A DNA stretch of 6,697 nt from Pseudomonadota bacterium. Its GTDB lineage: Bacteria; Pseudomonadota; Alphaproteobacteria; Rhizobiales; Aestuariivirgaceae. The stretch spans positions 1-6,697 of the forward strand of contig JAEKFU010000749.1 of assembly GCA_016522385.1 (NCBI GenBank), in the 5' to 3' direction. Positions 1 through 6,536 of this stretch are shown in pieces; the stretch's first letter is position 1; each line of letters opens with the position of its first letter. The notes beneath the pieces were generated by a model that saw only the letters and a program-made list of their open reading frames with translations, did no database searches and had not been told where the DNA came from. A program made the translations under genes and the position numbers.

Positions 1-311
1 GTGTAATAGGTCGAACGTGCCTTGTCCCAGATCTGGGTCAGCACAAGCGCCCCTGCCATGCCCATCAGAACCGACAATAGGACGGTGCCGGCACCAACGA
101 TAAAGGAATTCTTGATGCCGTTGACGATGCGCGCATCATTGTAGAGCACCGACCACCATTCAAATGTCAGACATTCCCAGGGTGCGGCCTTGGGGAAGCC
201 CGGTGAATTGAAGCCGGTAAGCGACATGATGATTAGCGGGCCGAGCAGATAGCCGAAGAACACCAGCATATAGAGGGTGATAAAGGTCTTGGTGAGGGCT
301 TGCGAATTCAT
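1..311 (-). CDS. ABC transporter permease, PotC/PotI-like (N-terminal part, cut by window edge)
   Basis: Second inner-membrane permease of the polyamine-type importer; only about the first 103 residues are present and the C-terminal part, including the EAA loop that contacts the ATPase, lies outside the window. My translation begins MNSQALTKTFITLYMLVFF. A first membrane segment spans roughly residues 9-30, followed by a periplasmic stretch with FNSPGFP and a WWSVLYND segment. Next comes NSFIVGAGTVLLSVLMG, the start of the conserved BPD_transp_1 core. The F-N-S after TM1 and the 'N-S-F' opening of TM2 are typical of PotC-type permeases. The ATG overlaps the stop of the preceding permease gene by four bases (ATGA), which implies translational coupling. 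A GGTGAG-like ribosome site lies inside the end of that gene. The family is secure; the substrate is inferred from the operon. Confidence 0.9.
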   Translation of the reverse strand, partial: MNSQALTKTFITLYMLVFFGYLLGPLIIMSLTGFNSPGFPKAAPWECLTFEWWSVLYNDARIVNGIKNSFIVGAGTVLLSVLMGMAGALVLTQIWDKARSTYY

Positions 312-1219
312 TTGCCGATCTCACCCATCTTGATCTTGAAAAGGCGCATCATGGCAAGGACGAAAACGATGCAAGTGAGCAACAAAACGACCGCATAGGC
401 TGAGCCGCGCGGCCAGTTGCCTCCGGTGTTGAACCACTGGTAGATGATCTGGGTGAACCAGAGGCTCGACGGCCCACCAAGGATCTGCGGTGCCGCGAGG
501 GCACCCGCCGTCAGCATAAACACCATGGTACAGCCCGATGTGATGCCCGGCTTGGCAAACGGGATAACGACCCGCCAATGTATACGCCACCAGGGCGCGC
601 CCATATCGCGGGCCGCTTCAATCTGGTTTCTGTCGAGGCTTTCGATGGCGTTGTAGATCGGGAAGATCATCAACAGGATGTAGGCGTAGCCGAGACCGGC
701 ATAGAGCGCGACATCAGCGCGGATGAAATCGATCGGCTCATCGATGATCCCCGTGCCGATCAGCGTCGCATTGATGATACCGGAGGATCCAAAAATGATC
801 CGGAACGCAAAGGCGCGGAGGATTTCATTAACCCAATAAGGGATGATCAGCAGCAGTACCAGAACCCGGCCAAAGCCGCCGGAAACCGATTGGGCAAGAT
901 AGTAGGCAAGCGGATAGCACAGTGCTAGATCGAACAGCGTGACAAACAGAGCCGCTACCAGCGTCTTGAGGAACACCGACATGTCGACGACGTTGTAGCT
1001 TTCCGGATTACCCTCCGCGCCGAACAACAAGAAATGGTAATTTGAGATGTTCCACACATCCGCGTCAGTGCCAACTTGCGCCGGCGGCAAATTGTAGCGG
1101 AACGAGAAGTCGAGCATCGACAGCTGCGGCAAGATGATCAATACGATCACCCAGAACCCCACCATCACCAGGAGATAGGTGCCAAGCAGTCCGCCGTTTC
1201 GTTCAAAGAACTTGGCCAT
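308..1219 (-). CDS. ABC transporter permease, PotB/PotH-like
   Basis: First transmembrane subunit of the importer, 303 residues, the usual length for PotB/PotH-type permeases. About six hydrophobic segments can be seen, near residues 12-31, 84-108, 117-140, 168-188, 222-247 and 274-293. The cytoplasmic EAA loop that docks onto the ATPase is clear at about 201-226 (EAARDMGAPWWRIHWRVV, then IPFAKPGI). The segment IPYWVNEILRAFAF (126-139) is also typical of polyamine permeases. The ATG at 1219 is preceded by GAGG six bases upstream, and the ATPase gene stop lies just 12 bases before it, so the two are co-transcribed. The 3' end overlaps the next permease gene by 4 nt. Transport of polyamine or a related amine is inferred from family and neighbours; other small cationic or opine-like substrates cannot be excluded. 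Confidence 0.95.
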   Translation of the reverse strand: MAKFFERNGGLLGTYLLVMVGFWVIVLIILPQLSMLDFSFRYNLPPAQVGTDADVWNISNYHFLLFGAEGNPESYNVVDMSVFLKTLVAALFVTLFDLALCYPLAYYLAQSVSGGFGRVLVLLLIIPYWVNEILRAFAFRIIFGSSGIINATLIGTGIIDEPIDFIRADVALYAGLGYAYILLMIFPIYNAIESLDRNQIEAARDMGAPWWRIHWRVVIPFAKPGITSGCTMVFMLTAGALAAPQILGGPSSLWFTQIIYQWFNTGGNWPRGSAYAVVLLLTCIVFVLAMMRLFKIKMGEIGK

Positions 1220-1231
1220 GTCCGACCTCGC

Positions 1232-2341
1232 CTATTCGCTGGCCAGTTCGCCGGCAGGCAAGACGACCGCCTGCTTGGTGTCATAGGCGATGGTCAGGTT
1301 GTCCCCGACAGCAGAGCCACTCGTTCTGCCGGTGTTCACCAGCGACATCTTTATGTGTGTATCGCCGGGCCCATTCAGGAACACATGATAGCTTTGGCCT
1401 TCGAACTCCTCATTCTCGACCATTGCCTTGATGCGACCCTTGCCACGCGCTCCGGCTTCGGCGACGCCAAAGGCTTCCGGGCGGATGAACACCATCGCGT
1501 CGTCGCCCGATTTGAGTTCACCTTTGACGCTGCTCGCTATACGGGCGTCTAGTTCACCGGCATCAGTCGCAACAACTGCTGCGTCCTTGGTCAGCTTCTT
1601 CACCGTGCCGCGGAACATGTTATTTTCACCAACAAAGGACGCAACGAACGACGTTGATGGATCGTCGTAAATCGTCTGACCGTCAGCGATTTGATCAATG
1701 ACGCCGGCGCGCATCACTGCGACGTTGTCGGACATGGTGAGAGCCTCACCCTGATCATGGGTGATGTAAATGAACGTAATTCCAACCTGCTTTTGGATGG
1801 AACGCAATTCGGTACGCATGTGCTGGCGCAGTTTCAGATCAAGTGCCGACAGTGGCTCATCCAGCAATAGAACATCGGGCTGGGCGCATAAGGCACGGGC
1901 GATGGCAACGCGCTGACGCTGGCCACCGGACAATTCACTGACCATCTTGTCGCCTTGACCCGGCAGAGCAATGAGCTCGAGCAGTTCCTCGGCCCGTTTG
2001 CGCCGCTCGGCCGAGGCGACACCCCTGACCTCCATCGAAAATGCTATGTTTTCCCACACCTTCATGAGCGGAAACAGGGCAAGATTCTGAAATATCAGGG
2101 CTGTTGGGCGCTGGTTCGGGCCGATGCCAGCCATGTCTCGGCCGCCGATGCGCACATTGCCGTCGCTTGGTTCAAGAAATCCCGAAACGGCGCGGAGGAT
2201 GGTGGTTTTGCCACAGCCTGAGGGCCCAAGAAAGGAGAAAAACTCACCGCCGGCAATATTCACGTTGGCTTCACGAACGGCAATGAAATTGCCAAACCTG
2301 ATCCAGACATTGTCGAGTTCGACACCTACTCCTGCACTCAT
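1232..2341 (-). CDS. ABC transporter ATP-binding protein, PotA/PotG-like
   Basis: Cytoplasmic ATPase that drives the importer, 369 residues from the chosen start. All nucleotide-binding motifs are intact: Walker A GPSGCGKTT (39-47), Q-loop Q85 in FQNLALF, signature LSGGQ (137-141), Walker B VLLLDEP (157-163), D-loop SALD (165-168) and switch histidine H195 in THDQ. The segment after about 235, with VGENNMFRG and FIRPEAFGV, matches the C-terminal TOBE_2 regulatory domain of the spermidine/putrescine class. I chose the ATG at 2341 because AGGGG lies seven bases upstream of it. An in-frame GTG at 2365 would add eight residues, but its purine-rich AGGGA directly abuts the codon and leaves no proper spacing. 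The gene is separated from the binding-protein gene by 120 nt with inverted repeats and is followed 12 nt later by the permease gene. Confidence 0.96.
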   Translation of the reverse strand: MSAGVGVELDNVWIRFGNFIAVREANVNIAGGEFFSFLGPSGCGKTTILRAVSGFLEPSDGNVRIGGRDMAGIGPNQRPTALIFQNLALFPLMKVWENIAFSMEVRGVASAERRKRAEELLELIALPGQGDKMVSELSGGQRQRVAIARALCAQPDVLLLDEPLSALDLKLRQHMRTELRSIQKQVGITFIYITHDQGEALTMSDNVAVMRAGVIDQIADGQTIYDDPSTSFVASFVGENNMFRGTVKKLTKDAAVVATDAGELDARIASSVKGELKSGDDAMVFIRPEAFGVAEAGARGKGRIKAMVENEEFEGQSYHVFLNGPGDTHIKMSLVNTGRTSGSAVGDNLTIAYDTKQAVVLPAGELASE

Positions 2342-2379
2342 TGAAAGACCCCTACCCCATTTCACTCCCTATTCGTCAT

Positions 2380-2430
2380 GCCTGATCCCAGGCTACCGCC
2401 CAGCATCTCAGATAACAAAAGACGCTGGGC
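2380..2430 (-). promoter_or_regulatory. Two inverted repeats between binding-protein and ATPase genes (possible mRNA processing/stability element)
   Basis: Two potential stem-loops lie in the 120-nt gap. One has 7-bp arms GCCCAGC at 2398-2404 and GCTGGGC at 2424-2430 with a 19-nt loop. The second has 5-bp arms GCCTG at 2380-2384 and CAGGC at 2389-2393 with a 4-nt loop. On the minus-strand transcript neither is followed by a U tract, so a classic intrinsic terminator is unlikely. Binding-protein genes that lead transporter operons often carry stem-loops after them that protect the 5' message and reduce downstream expression. That role is an inference here. Confidence 0.4.
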
Positions 2431-2461
2431 ATTATCGTTCAACTCACTCGCCGTGCAGCGG

Positions 2462-3625
2462 TCAGGCGTTTACAAACTTGTTGCGATATTCGGTGCGTAC
2501 GTCAGCGTACCACGGTGCTTCAGCGGGCCAAGGATTGAGCTTGGCTAGGCTGTCGCCCGGATAGGCTTCCGCGAAATTCTTCTTGTAGACATCGCCGGCG
2601 TGCTTGTCGGCACCGAGTACCGGTGAGTTGTAGCCATGCTTGTCGATCGCCTTGCCCGCTGGCTCGGCGCGATAGGCGAACTCGATGAAAGTGTAAATCT
2701 GGTCAATGTTCTTGGCGCCAATTGGAATCGCCATGCCGTCAACCCAAGCCATCGAGCCCTCTTTCGGCGCCTGATAGGTGACCGGTTCGCCGGCTGACTT
2801 CAGGGCCAGTGGCGGGCCATCCCAGGTCTGACCAACAATGACGCCTTCATTGAGCAGGGCATTCTTCTGAGTGTCGGCGTCGTTCCAAAGGATCTTGACG
2901 TTCTTCTTCTTGGAAATGCACCAGTCGGTGACCTTCTGCCAGATTGGGCGCATGTTTTCTTCGGACTCATAAGCCTTCCAAATGGAACCGGGATCGAGTT
3001 CGCCAATGGTTTCCATGTAAAGGCCAGCGCCTAGCATCATCGAATGCGGGCGGCCCATGGTCTTGCCGGCATTCTCATCGGCCCAGACATCGCCATAGGA
3101 CGGCACGCCATCTTTCGGCGCCCACAAGTCGGTACGCCAGCCAATGCCTTCAGTACCCCAGATATGCGGCAGCCAGTGGGATCCCTTGCCATTGAAACTC
3201 CAACCGGTGTCACCAATCTTCGACATTGCCGGATTGACCTTGTCGATCGGCACGCGTTTCATGTCGATGGGCTGCAGCAGTTCCAGTGGCTGCCATTGTA
3301 GGTTACGGTTGTTGGTGGGCGAAATGATATCGAAGCCCTGGCCCTTAGTGGCTTTCATCTTGTTGATGATTTCTTCGTTGGAGCCGATACCGGTGTAGTT
3401 GACCTTAATACCGGTTTCGCCCGTGAAGGCTGAAATGAAGTCGTCCGGGAGGTAGTCGGACCACATCAGAATGTTAACCTCGCCAGCACCGAGCGCGCTG
3501 GTGATGAATGCTGGCCCGGTGACCGTGACAGCACCAACCGCAGCGCCGGCCTTCAGAACCGTGCGGCGGTTAAACCGTTTGGCAGCTGCCATGGTTTGTT
3601 GAGCTGAAAACTTTTGTTGAGACAT
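2462..3625 (-). CDS. Polyamine-type ABC transporter periplasmic substrate-binding protein (Tat signal)
   Basis: Captures the substrate in the periplasm and delivers it to the permeases; 387 residues, slightly long for PotD/PotF because of an extended leader. Residues 1-47 form a likely twin-arginine signal: NRRTVLK at 19-25, a hydrophobic stretch, and possible cleavage near SALGA (43-47). The mature part fits the PotD/PotF family (SBP_bac_8-like). It has WSDYLPDDF (55-63), FDIISPTNN (98-106), QTWDGPP (266-272), WVDGMAIP (294-301) and HGYNSPV (330-336). By alignment from memory, W55, Y58, W268, W294, D296 and Y332 correspond to residues that line the PotD ligand pocket. The start at 3625 has a near-perfect Shine-Dalgarno. 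It is the first transporter gene of the operon. Putrescine or spermidine is likely, but a different amine is possible. Confidence 0.94.
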   Translation of the reverse strand: MSQQKFSAQQTMAAAKRFNRRTVLKAGAAVGAVTVTGPAFITSALGAGEVNILMWSDYLPDDFISAFTGETGIKVNYTGIGSNEEIINKMKATKGQGFDIISPTNNRNLQWQPLELLQPIDMKRVPIDKVNPAMSKIGDTGWSFNGKGSHWLPHIWGTEGIGWRTDLWAPKDGVPSYGDVWADENAGKTMGRPHSMMLGAGLYMETIGELDPGSIWKAYESEENMRPIWQKVTDWCISKKKNVKILWNDADTQKNALLNEGVIVGQTWDGPPLALKSAGEPVTYQAPKEGSMAWVDGMAIPIGAKNIDQIYTFIEFAYRAEPAGKAIDKHGYNSPVLGADKHAGDVYKKNFAEAYPGDSLAKLNPWPAEAPWYADVRTEYRNKFVNA

Positions 3626-3630
3626 TTACT

Positions 3631-3637
3631 CTCCTCC
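3631..3637 (-). promoter_or_regulatory. Strong ribosome binding site of the binding-protein gene
   Basis: The minus strand reads GGAGGAG five bases before the ATG at 3625, an almost full match to the anti-Shine-Dalgarno sequence. It fixes the start of the binding-protein gene. It is clearly stronger than the sites of the ATPase and permease genes, which fits the excess of binding protein that importers need. Confidence 0.8.
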
Positions 3638-3738
3638 ATCTGCGGGCTTTGTGAACCGAGGAACCCCTGCCCTGTTTCATATTCTTATGACTTTGATTCG
3701 TCGTCTGGTTGTGCCAGCTTCTATCAATTGCTGAGTTC

Positions 3739-3767
3739 ACTATGCCGGGAGTCAAGCGCAACATCAA
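3739..3767 (-). promoter_or_regulatory. Possible sigma70-type promoter for the transporter operon
   Basis: On the minus strand, TTGATG (3762-3767) is separated by 17 bases from CATAGT (3739-3744), each matching four of six consensus positions. A better -35 match, TTGACA (3768-3773), lies directly upstream but is not at the right distance from this -10. Transcription would begin near 3732 and leave a leader of about 105 nt. Matches of this quality occur by chance, so the call is tentative. The operon could also be read from a promoter upstream of the small gene at 3826-4167. Confidence 0.3.
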
Positions 3768-3781
3768 TGTCAAGATTGGCT

Positions 3782-3815
3782 TGGTCCCAAATGCAAGCTT
3801 GGACTGGACCCAAAT
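3782..3815. repeat. Pair of 11-nt direct repeats flanking a palindrome, candidate operator
   Basis: TGGTCCCAAAT (3782-3792) and TGGACCCAAAT (3805-3815) differ at a single base and start 23 nt apart, about two helical turns. Between them is the 8-bp palindrome CAAGCTTG (3794-3801). The same stretch contains the inverted pair GGTCC (3783-3787) and GGACC (3806-3810), so it has dyad symmetry too. It lies just upstream of the suggested promoter and ten bases after the stop of the small secreted-protein gene. A regulator binding site is one reading and a weak transcript-end hairpin another. No regulator gene is in the window. Confidence 0.35.
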
Positions 3816-3825
3816 TCGTTTCCAG

Positions 3826-4167
3826 CTAATCTCCGAATTTCGTTTGGTTTTTGGCACAAAAACCGCGATCAGCCCAGCCCGGCACATGATCCGAAAATGA
3901 TCCCGTTTCTAGGTTGAACTTCAGAACATAACCTTTGGCCGGTGCGAAGGGCTTGGCCGCCTCAATGCGCGGCGGCTGGCAGACCAGTGGATCGAGCTCG
4001 GTATCGATCTCACGCCAGTAGACGCGGCATGTTTCATGATCGATGTCGAATGTGTAGCGGCCGGTGTGGCTGCCGCCCCAGGCCGTGCAAGCGTATTCCA
4101 CAGTTGCCGCCTGCACGGGCGCCTGGAACACAAGAAAAATCGACAGACTGATTAGGATGCGCAACAT
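3826..4167 (-). CDS. Small secreted protein with four cysteines, function unknown
   Basis: I do not recognise this family. The predicted product is 113 residues. Residues 1-20 (MLRILISLSIFLVFQAPVQA) look like a Sec signal peptide with cleavage after VQA, leaving a mature chain of about 93 residues. The mature part has four cysteines (C27, C47, C63, C104) in an otherwise hydrophilic, aromatic-containing sequence, which suggests two disulfide bonds in the periplasm. No lipobox is present. Upstream in-frame codons reach an ATG at 4257, but the signal peptide placed right after the ATG at 4167 makes that the better start, although no good Shine-Dalgarno precedes it. The gene lies upstream of, and on the same strand as, the transporter operon with a 200-nt gap. 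It is divergent from the 565-residue protein gene. Coding is supported by the signal peptide; a role in uptake is not shown. Confidence 0.65.
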   Translation of the reverse strand: MLRILISLSIFLVFQAPVQAATVEYACTAWGGSHTGRYTFDIDHETCRVYWREIDTELDPLVCQPPRIEAAKPFAPAKGYVLKFNLETGSFSDHVPGWADRGFCAKNQTKFGD

Positions 4168-4233
4168 GTGTACAAGCCGGACATCACAGCGTAGAACGTC
4201 CTCATTGTTGTGAAACTGGTGAATAGTCTTTTC

Positions 4234-5931
4234 ATGAATCGGCCGCAGTTGCAGCAAAAACCGGACGACCTATTGATGTTGCGCAGTCCGCGAAAGGTCA
4301 TGCGACTTGATCGCCTCGGCTCGTTCTTTCCCTCCAGATTGTCGTTCATGCGCACGCTGATCCGCATGATCGTGCAGGAAAAGTGGCGGTTTGAGAAAGC
4401 CCTTTCGGACTGGGATGACAATGGGTTCGGCCGCGCAGTCTGGTACATTCATTCACCACACGGCATTTTAAGTTTCGTGGCCTTTAGCAACGACCTTGCG
4501 CCCGAGGATCGCACCGACCGGGTCATCGCAGAACGCTGGGACGCAAGCTTTGCGTTGTTGGATGGCAAGCCGACCCCTGAAGATATTGAGCGTCTGGAAG
4601 CCAATGTCCCGAGACAGGAAGCCGGAAGGGTGTCGCCCAAGGAGCTGGTGCTATCGCGGGCCAACAAGTCAGTGCGGTTGTTCGATCATGTGAGCAAATG
4701 CCTGGCCCGCGGGGAGCAACCCGATATCACGGAACTGGCCAAAGTCGGTTATCTGATGCGGACGACTGCGGTCTATGGCAATGGCAAGTTCGGGCTCGGT
4801 GATTATCCCAAGGCGGCACGCAACCCGGCCTTTTGCGGCCCGTTTCGGGCTGAAATGCTGCTGGTTCTCATGGTGCGACACTTCCAATTCGAGCTTGTCA
4901 ACCATGTTGCAAGGGCAATGGGAGGCAAAAAGGCTGTACCGCTGGCCGCCGACCGTGCGGCGGTCCTCGGGATCGGCAATTCGACCGGGTTAGGTATGGC
5001 ACCGTTTATAGTGCGCCATCCGGTGCTGTTCCATCACTGGATCAACGCCCGGGAAATTGCGCTTGCCAGAGTCCGTTCCACTGTCGCTGCCGAACCGGCC
5101 AAACAGGCGCGTTTTCAGATCTTGCTAGACCGCGCCGCACGGCATGTCGAGCAGTGGGATGTCGACGACGAACGGCAGCAGGCGCGAATTGTCGAACTTC
5201 GACGTGAACTGGAGCAGTTTCAGCACTACCGCTTGAAACCCGAGCGTCCATGGAATGACCTTTATCAGTGGGTCGAAGGGCATCTGGGCCTGGAAGCGCA
5301 GGAGCTGATCGTCTCCTTGCTGATCGAGCTCTATCCGGAACTCGTCGATAGTCTTGCCAACGATATGGGTGAAAGTGCTGGTGGTGATATCGATCCGTCA
5401 ATGCGGCTCGGCGAACTGAAAGGCATCATCGAGCGCGAATATGATTGGGCGCTTAGCATCGACTTCTCAGACGCCGGCGCGCGCGAATACTTCTGGTATT
5501 ACTCTGAAGACAAGGAAGAACCCCGCCTCGGCAAGCGGTTCAAAGAACCCGGCGCGGACAGGGAAATGCGGCTCGGCATGGGGTGGTATGTAAGCGAGCT
5601 ATATCAACGGCTGGCATCGCTCAATGCCAGCGAGCTTGCTGGCATTGTTGCCGAATTCCTGCTCAGAGAACCGCAGTGGCGTCTGGCCGTGCGACGGGTG
5701 ATGACAACAGCAAATTTCCCATACGCAGAAATCCGCGACAACACGATCGGTGCCGAGTTGCTGGCGATTGATATGCTGAGGTGCAAACTGTCGTTCTTCG
5801 GGGCAACCAAGTTTGACCCGAGATCGGACAAATGGACCCGCATCACCATGTTCCAGGGTGCACCGCTGATCGATGAGCTTACATCGCCGCATGCTGATGA
5901 TTGGTGGCTGCCGGTGATCGACGGAATTTGA
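4234..5931 (+). CDS. Conserved hypothetical protein, 565 residues, partner of DUF3726 gene
   Basis: Large soluble protein of unknown function: no signal peptide, membrane segment or familiar catalytic motif is visible. Numbered from the ATG at 4234, distinctive stretches include RLDRLGSFFPSRLSF (24-38), YLMRTTAVYGNGKFGLGD (173-190) and GIGNSTGLGMAPF (246-258). Further on are YFWYYSEDKEEPRLGKR (419-435) and a C-terminal block with LRCKLSFFGATKFDP (515-529) and TMFQGAPL (538-545). From memory these blocks recur in alphaproteobacterial hypothetical proteins encoded beside DUF3726 genes; no function is known to me. Residues about 277-340 are charged and helix-rich, with possible coiled coil. The start is uncertain: GTG at 4210 would add eight residues but lacks a ribosome site, while GGTGA lies 11 nt before 4234. 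An ATG at 4300 is also possible. The DUF3726 gene follows after 11 nt. Confidence 0.88.
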   Translation: MNRPQLQQKPDDLLMLRSPRKVMRLDRLGSFFPSRLSFMRTLIRMIVQEKWRFEKALSDWDDNGFGRAVWYIHSPHGILSFVAFSNDLAPEDRTDRVIAERWDASFALLDGKPTPEDIERLEANVPRQEAGRVSPKELVLSRANKSVRLFDHVSKCLARGEQPDITELAKVGYLMRTTAVYGNGKFGLGDYPKAARNPAFCGPFRAEMLLVLMVRHFQFELVNHVARAMGGKKAVPLAADRAAVLGIGNSTGLGMAPFIVRHPVLFHHWINAREIALARVRSTVAAEPAKQARFQILLDRAARHVEQWDVDDERQQARIVELRRELEQFQHYRLKPERPWNDLYQWVEGHLGLEAQELIVSLLIELYPELVDSLANDMGESAGGDIDPSMRLGELKGIIEREYDWALSIDFSDAGAREYFWYYSEDKEEPRLGKRFKEPGADREMRLGMGWYVSELYQRLASLNASELAGIVAEFLLREPQWRLAVRRVMTTANFPYAEIRDNTIGAELLAIDMLRCKLSFFGATKFDPRSDKWTRITMFQGAPLIDELTSPHADDWWLPVIDGI

Positions 5932-5942
5932 TTCGGTCGGCA

Positions 5943-6530
5943 ATGAAAACATCCTTCGATGAAATTCGCAAAATCGCCTCGCGCGCGCTGGATGGTGCCG
6001 GTGCGCCACCGGGCCTCGATGAAGATGGCGGCTGGGCATGCGCGTGGTTGGAAGCGGCAGGTTATCCAGGCCTGCGCATGTTGGCGGACCTCTTGGATAG
6101 GGCCGGCCCGGACGAACTTAGCGCGGGACTGGACAAAGTTACCGGCGCGCGGATCGATGCCAAAGGACGTTCGGCTGTGTGCTTTGGCTCGCTAATTTCG
6201 GAATATGCTGCCGGGCAGGGCAAAGAAGTTTCGGTGCACGCGCTGCGCGATTCGGCGTACGTGATTCCGCATCTGGCGAATCTGGCAAAACGTGGCGTGC
6301 AACTGTCAATCGATCCGGTCAGTGACGTGATGGTGGATTTGATCATTCGGCCGGAGGAAAGCGACTATGCCACGGAACGGGCAAGGGTGGCAGCTGCGAT
6401 TCAAGACGGGATTGAAGTGACGAGCGATTCCTTCAGCCGGGTATATGCCTATTCACGCGCTATTCTGGTGCCGCAAACCGACGCGTCATTGCTCAGCGGC
6501 GCCGGTGCCGGCCTGACAGACAACGATTGA
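5943..6530 (+). CDS. DUF3726 family protein
   Basis: A 195-residue cytoplasmic protein that I assign to DUF3726 from its overall pattern. The N-terminal helix MKTSFDEIRKIASRALDGAG is followed by GLDEDGGWACAWLEAAGYPG (24-43). A variable middle follows, and the C-terminus SLLSGAGAGLTDND (182-195) is characteristic. The biochemical role of the family is not known to me. No signal peptide, membrane segment or catalytic signature is evident. The ATG at 5943 is chosen because the N-terminal helix begins there. The longer frame starting with TTG at 5901 would overlap the previous gene by 31 nt and has no support. Only 11 nt separate it from the 565-residue gene, so the two are very probably co-transcribed and may act together. 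The Shine-Dalgarno is weak, consistent with translation coupled to the upstream gene. Confidence 0.88.
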   Translation: MKTSFDEIRKIASRALDGAGAPPGLDEDGGWACAWLEAAGYPGLRMLADLLDRAGPDELSAGLDKVTGARIDAKGRSAVCFGSLISEYAAGQGKEVSVHALRDSAYVIPHLANLAKRGVQLSIDPVSDVMVDLIIRPEESDYATERARVAAAIQDGIEVTSDSFSRVYAYSRAILVPQTDASLLSGAGAGLTDND

Positions 6531-6536
6531 TTATCG

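Noticed and set aside
1076..1552. Plus-strand open frame of 158 codons
   Set aside because: It lies entirely antisense to the permease and ATPase genes, whose protein motifs are unmistakable; the composition (many R, Q, H, D) is that of a shadow frame.
2124..2564. Plus-strand open frame of 146 codons covering the ATPase start and the end of the binding-protein gene
   Set aside because: It is antisense to two certain genes, with no family-like sequence and no ribosome site noted.
3804..3825. CTGGA...TCCAG inverted repeat just after the small secreted-protein gene as a terminator
   Set aside because: The stem is 5 bp with a 12-nt loop and no following T tract, too weak for an intrinsic terminator.
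3570..3887. Minus-strand open frame of 105 codons across the leader of the binding-protein gene
   Set aside because: It overlaps the starts and ends of better supported genes in another frame and shows no protein-like pattern; the leader is better read as regulatory.
5042..5401. Minus-strand open frame of 119 codons
   Set aside because: It is wholly antisense to the 565-residue gene and has low-complexity, Arg-rich sequence.
5599..6039. Minus-strand open frame of 146 codons
   Set aside because: It is antisense to the conserved C-terminus of the 565-residue protein and to the DUF3726 start; the Arg/His/Pro-rich composition marks a shadow.
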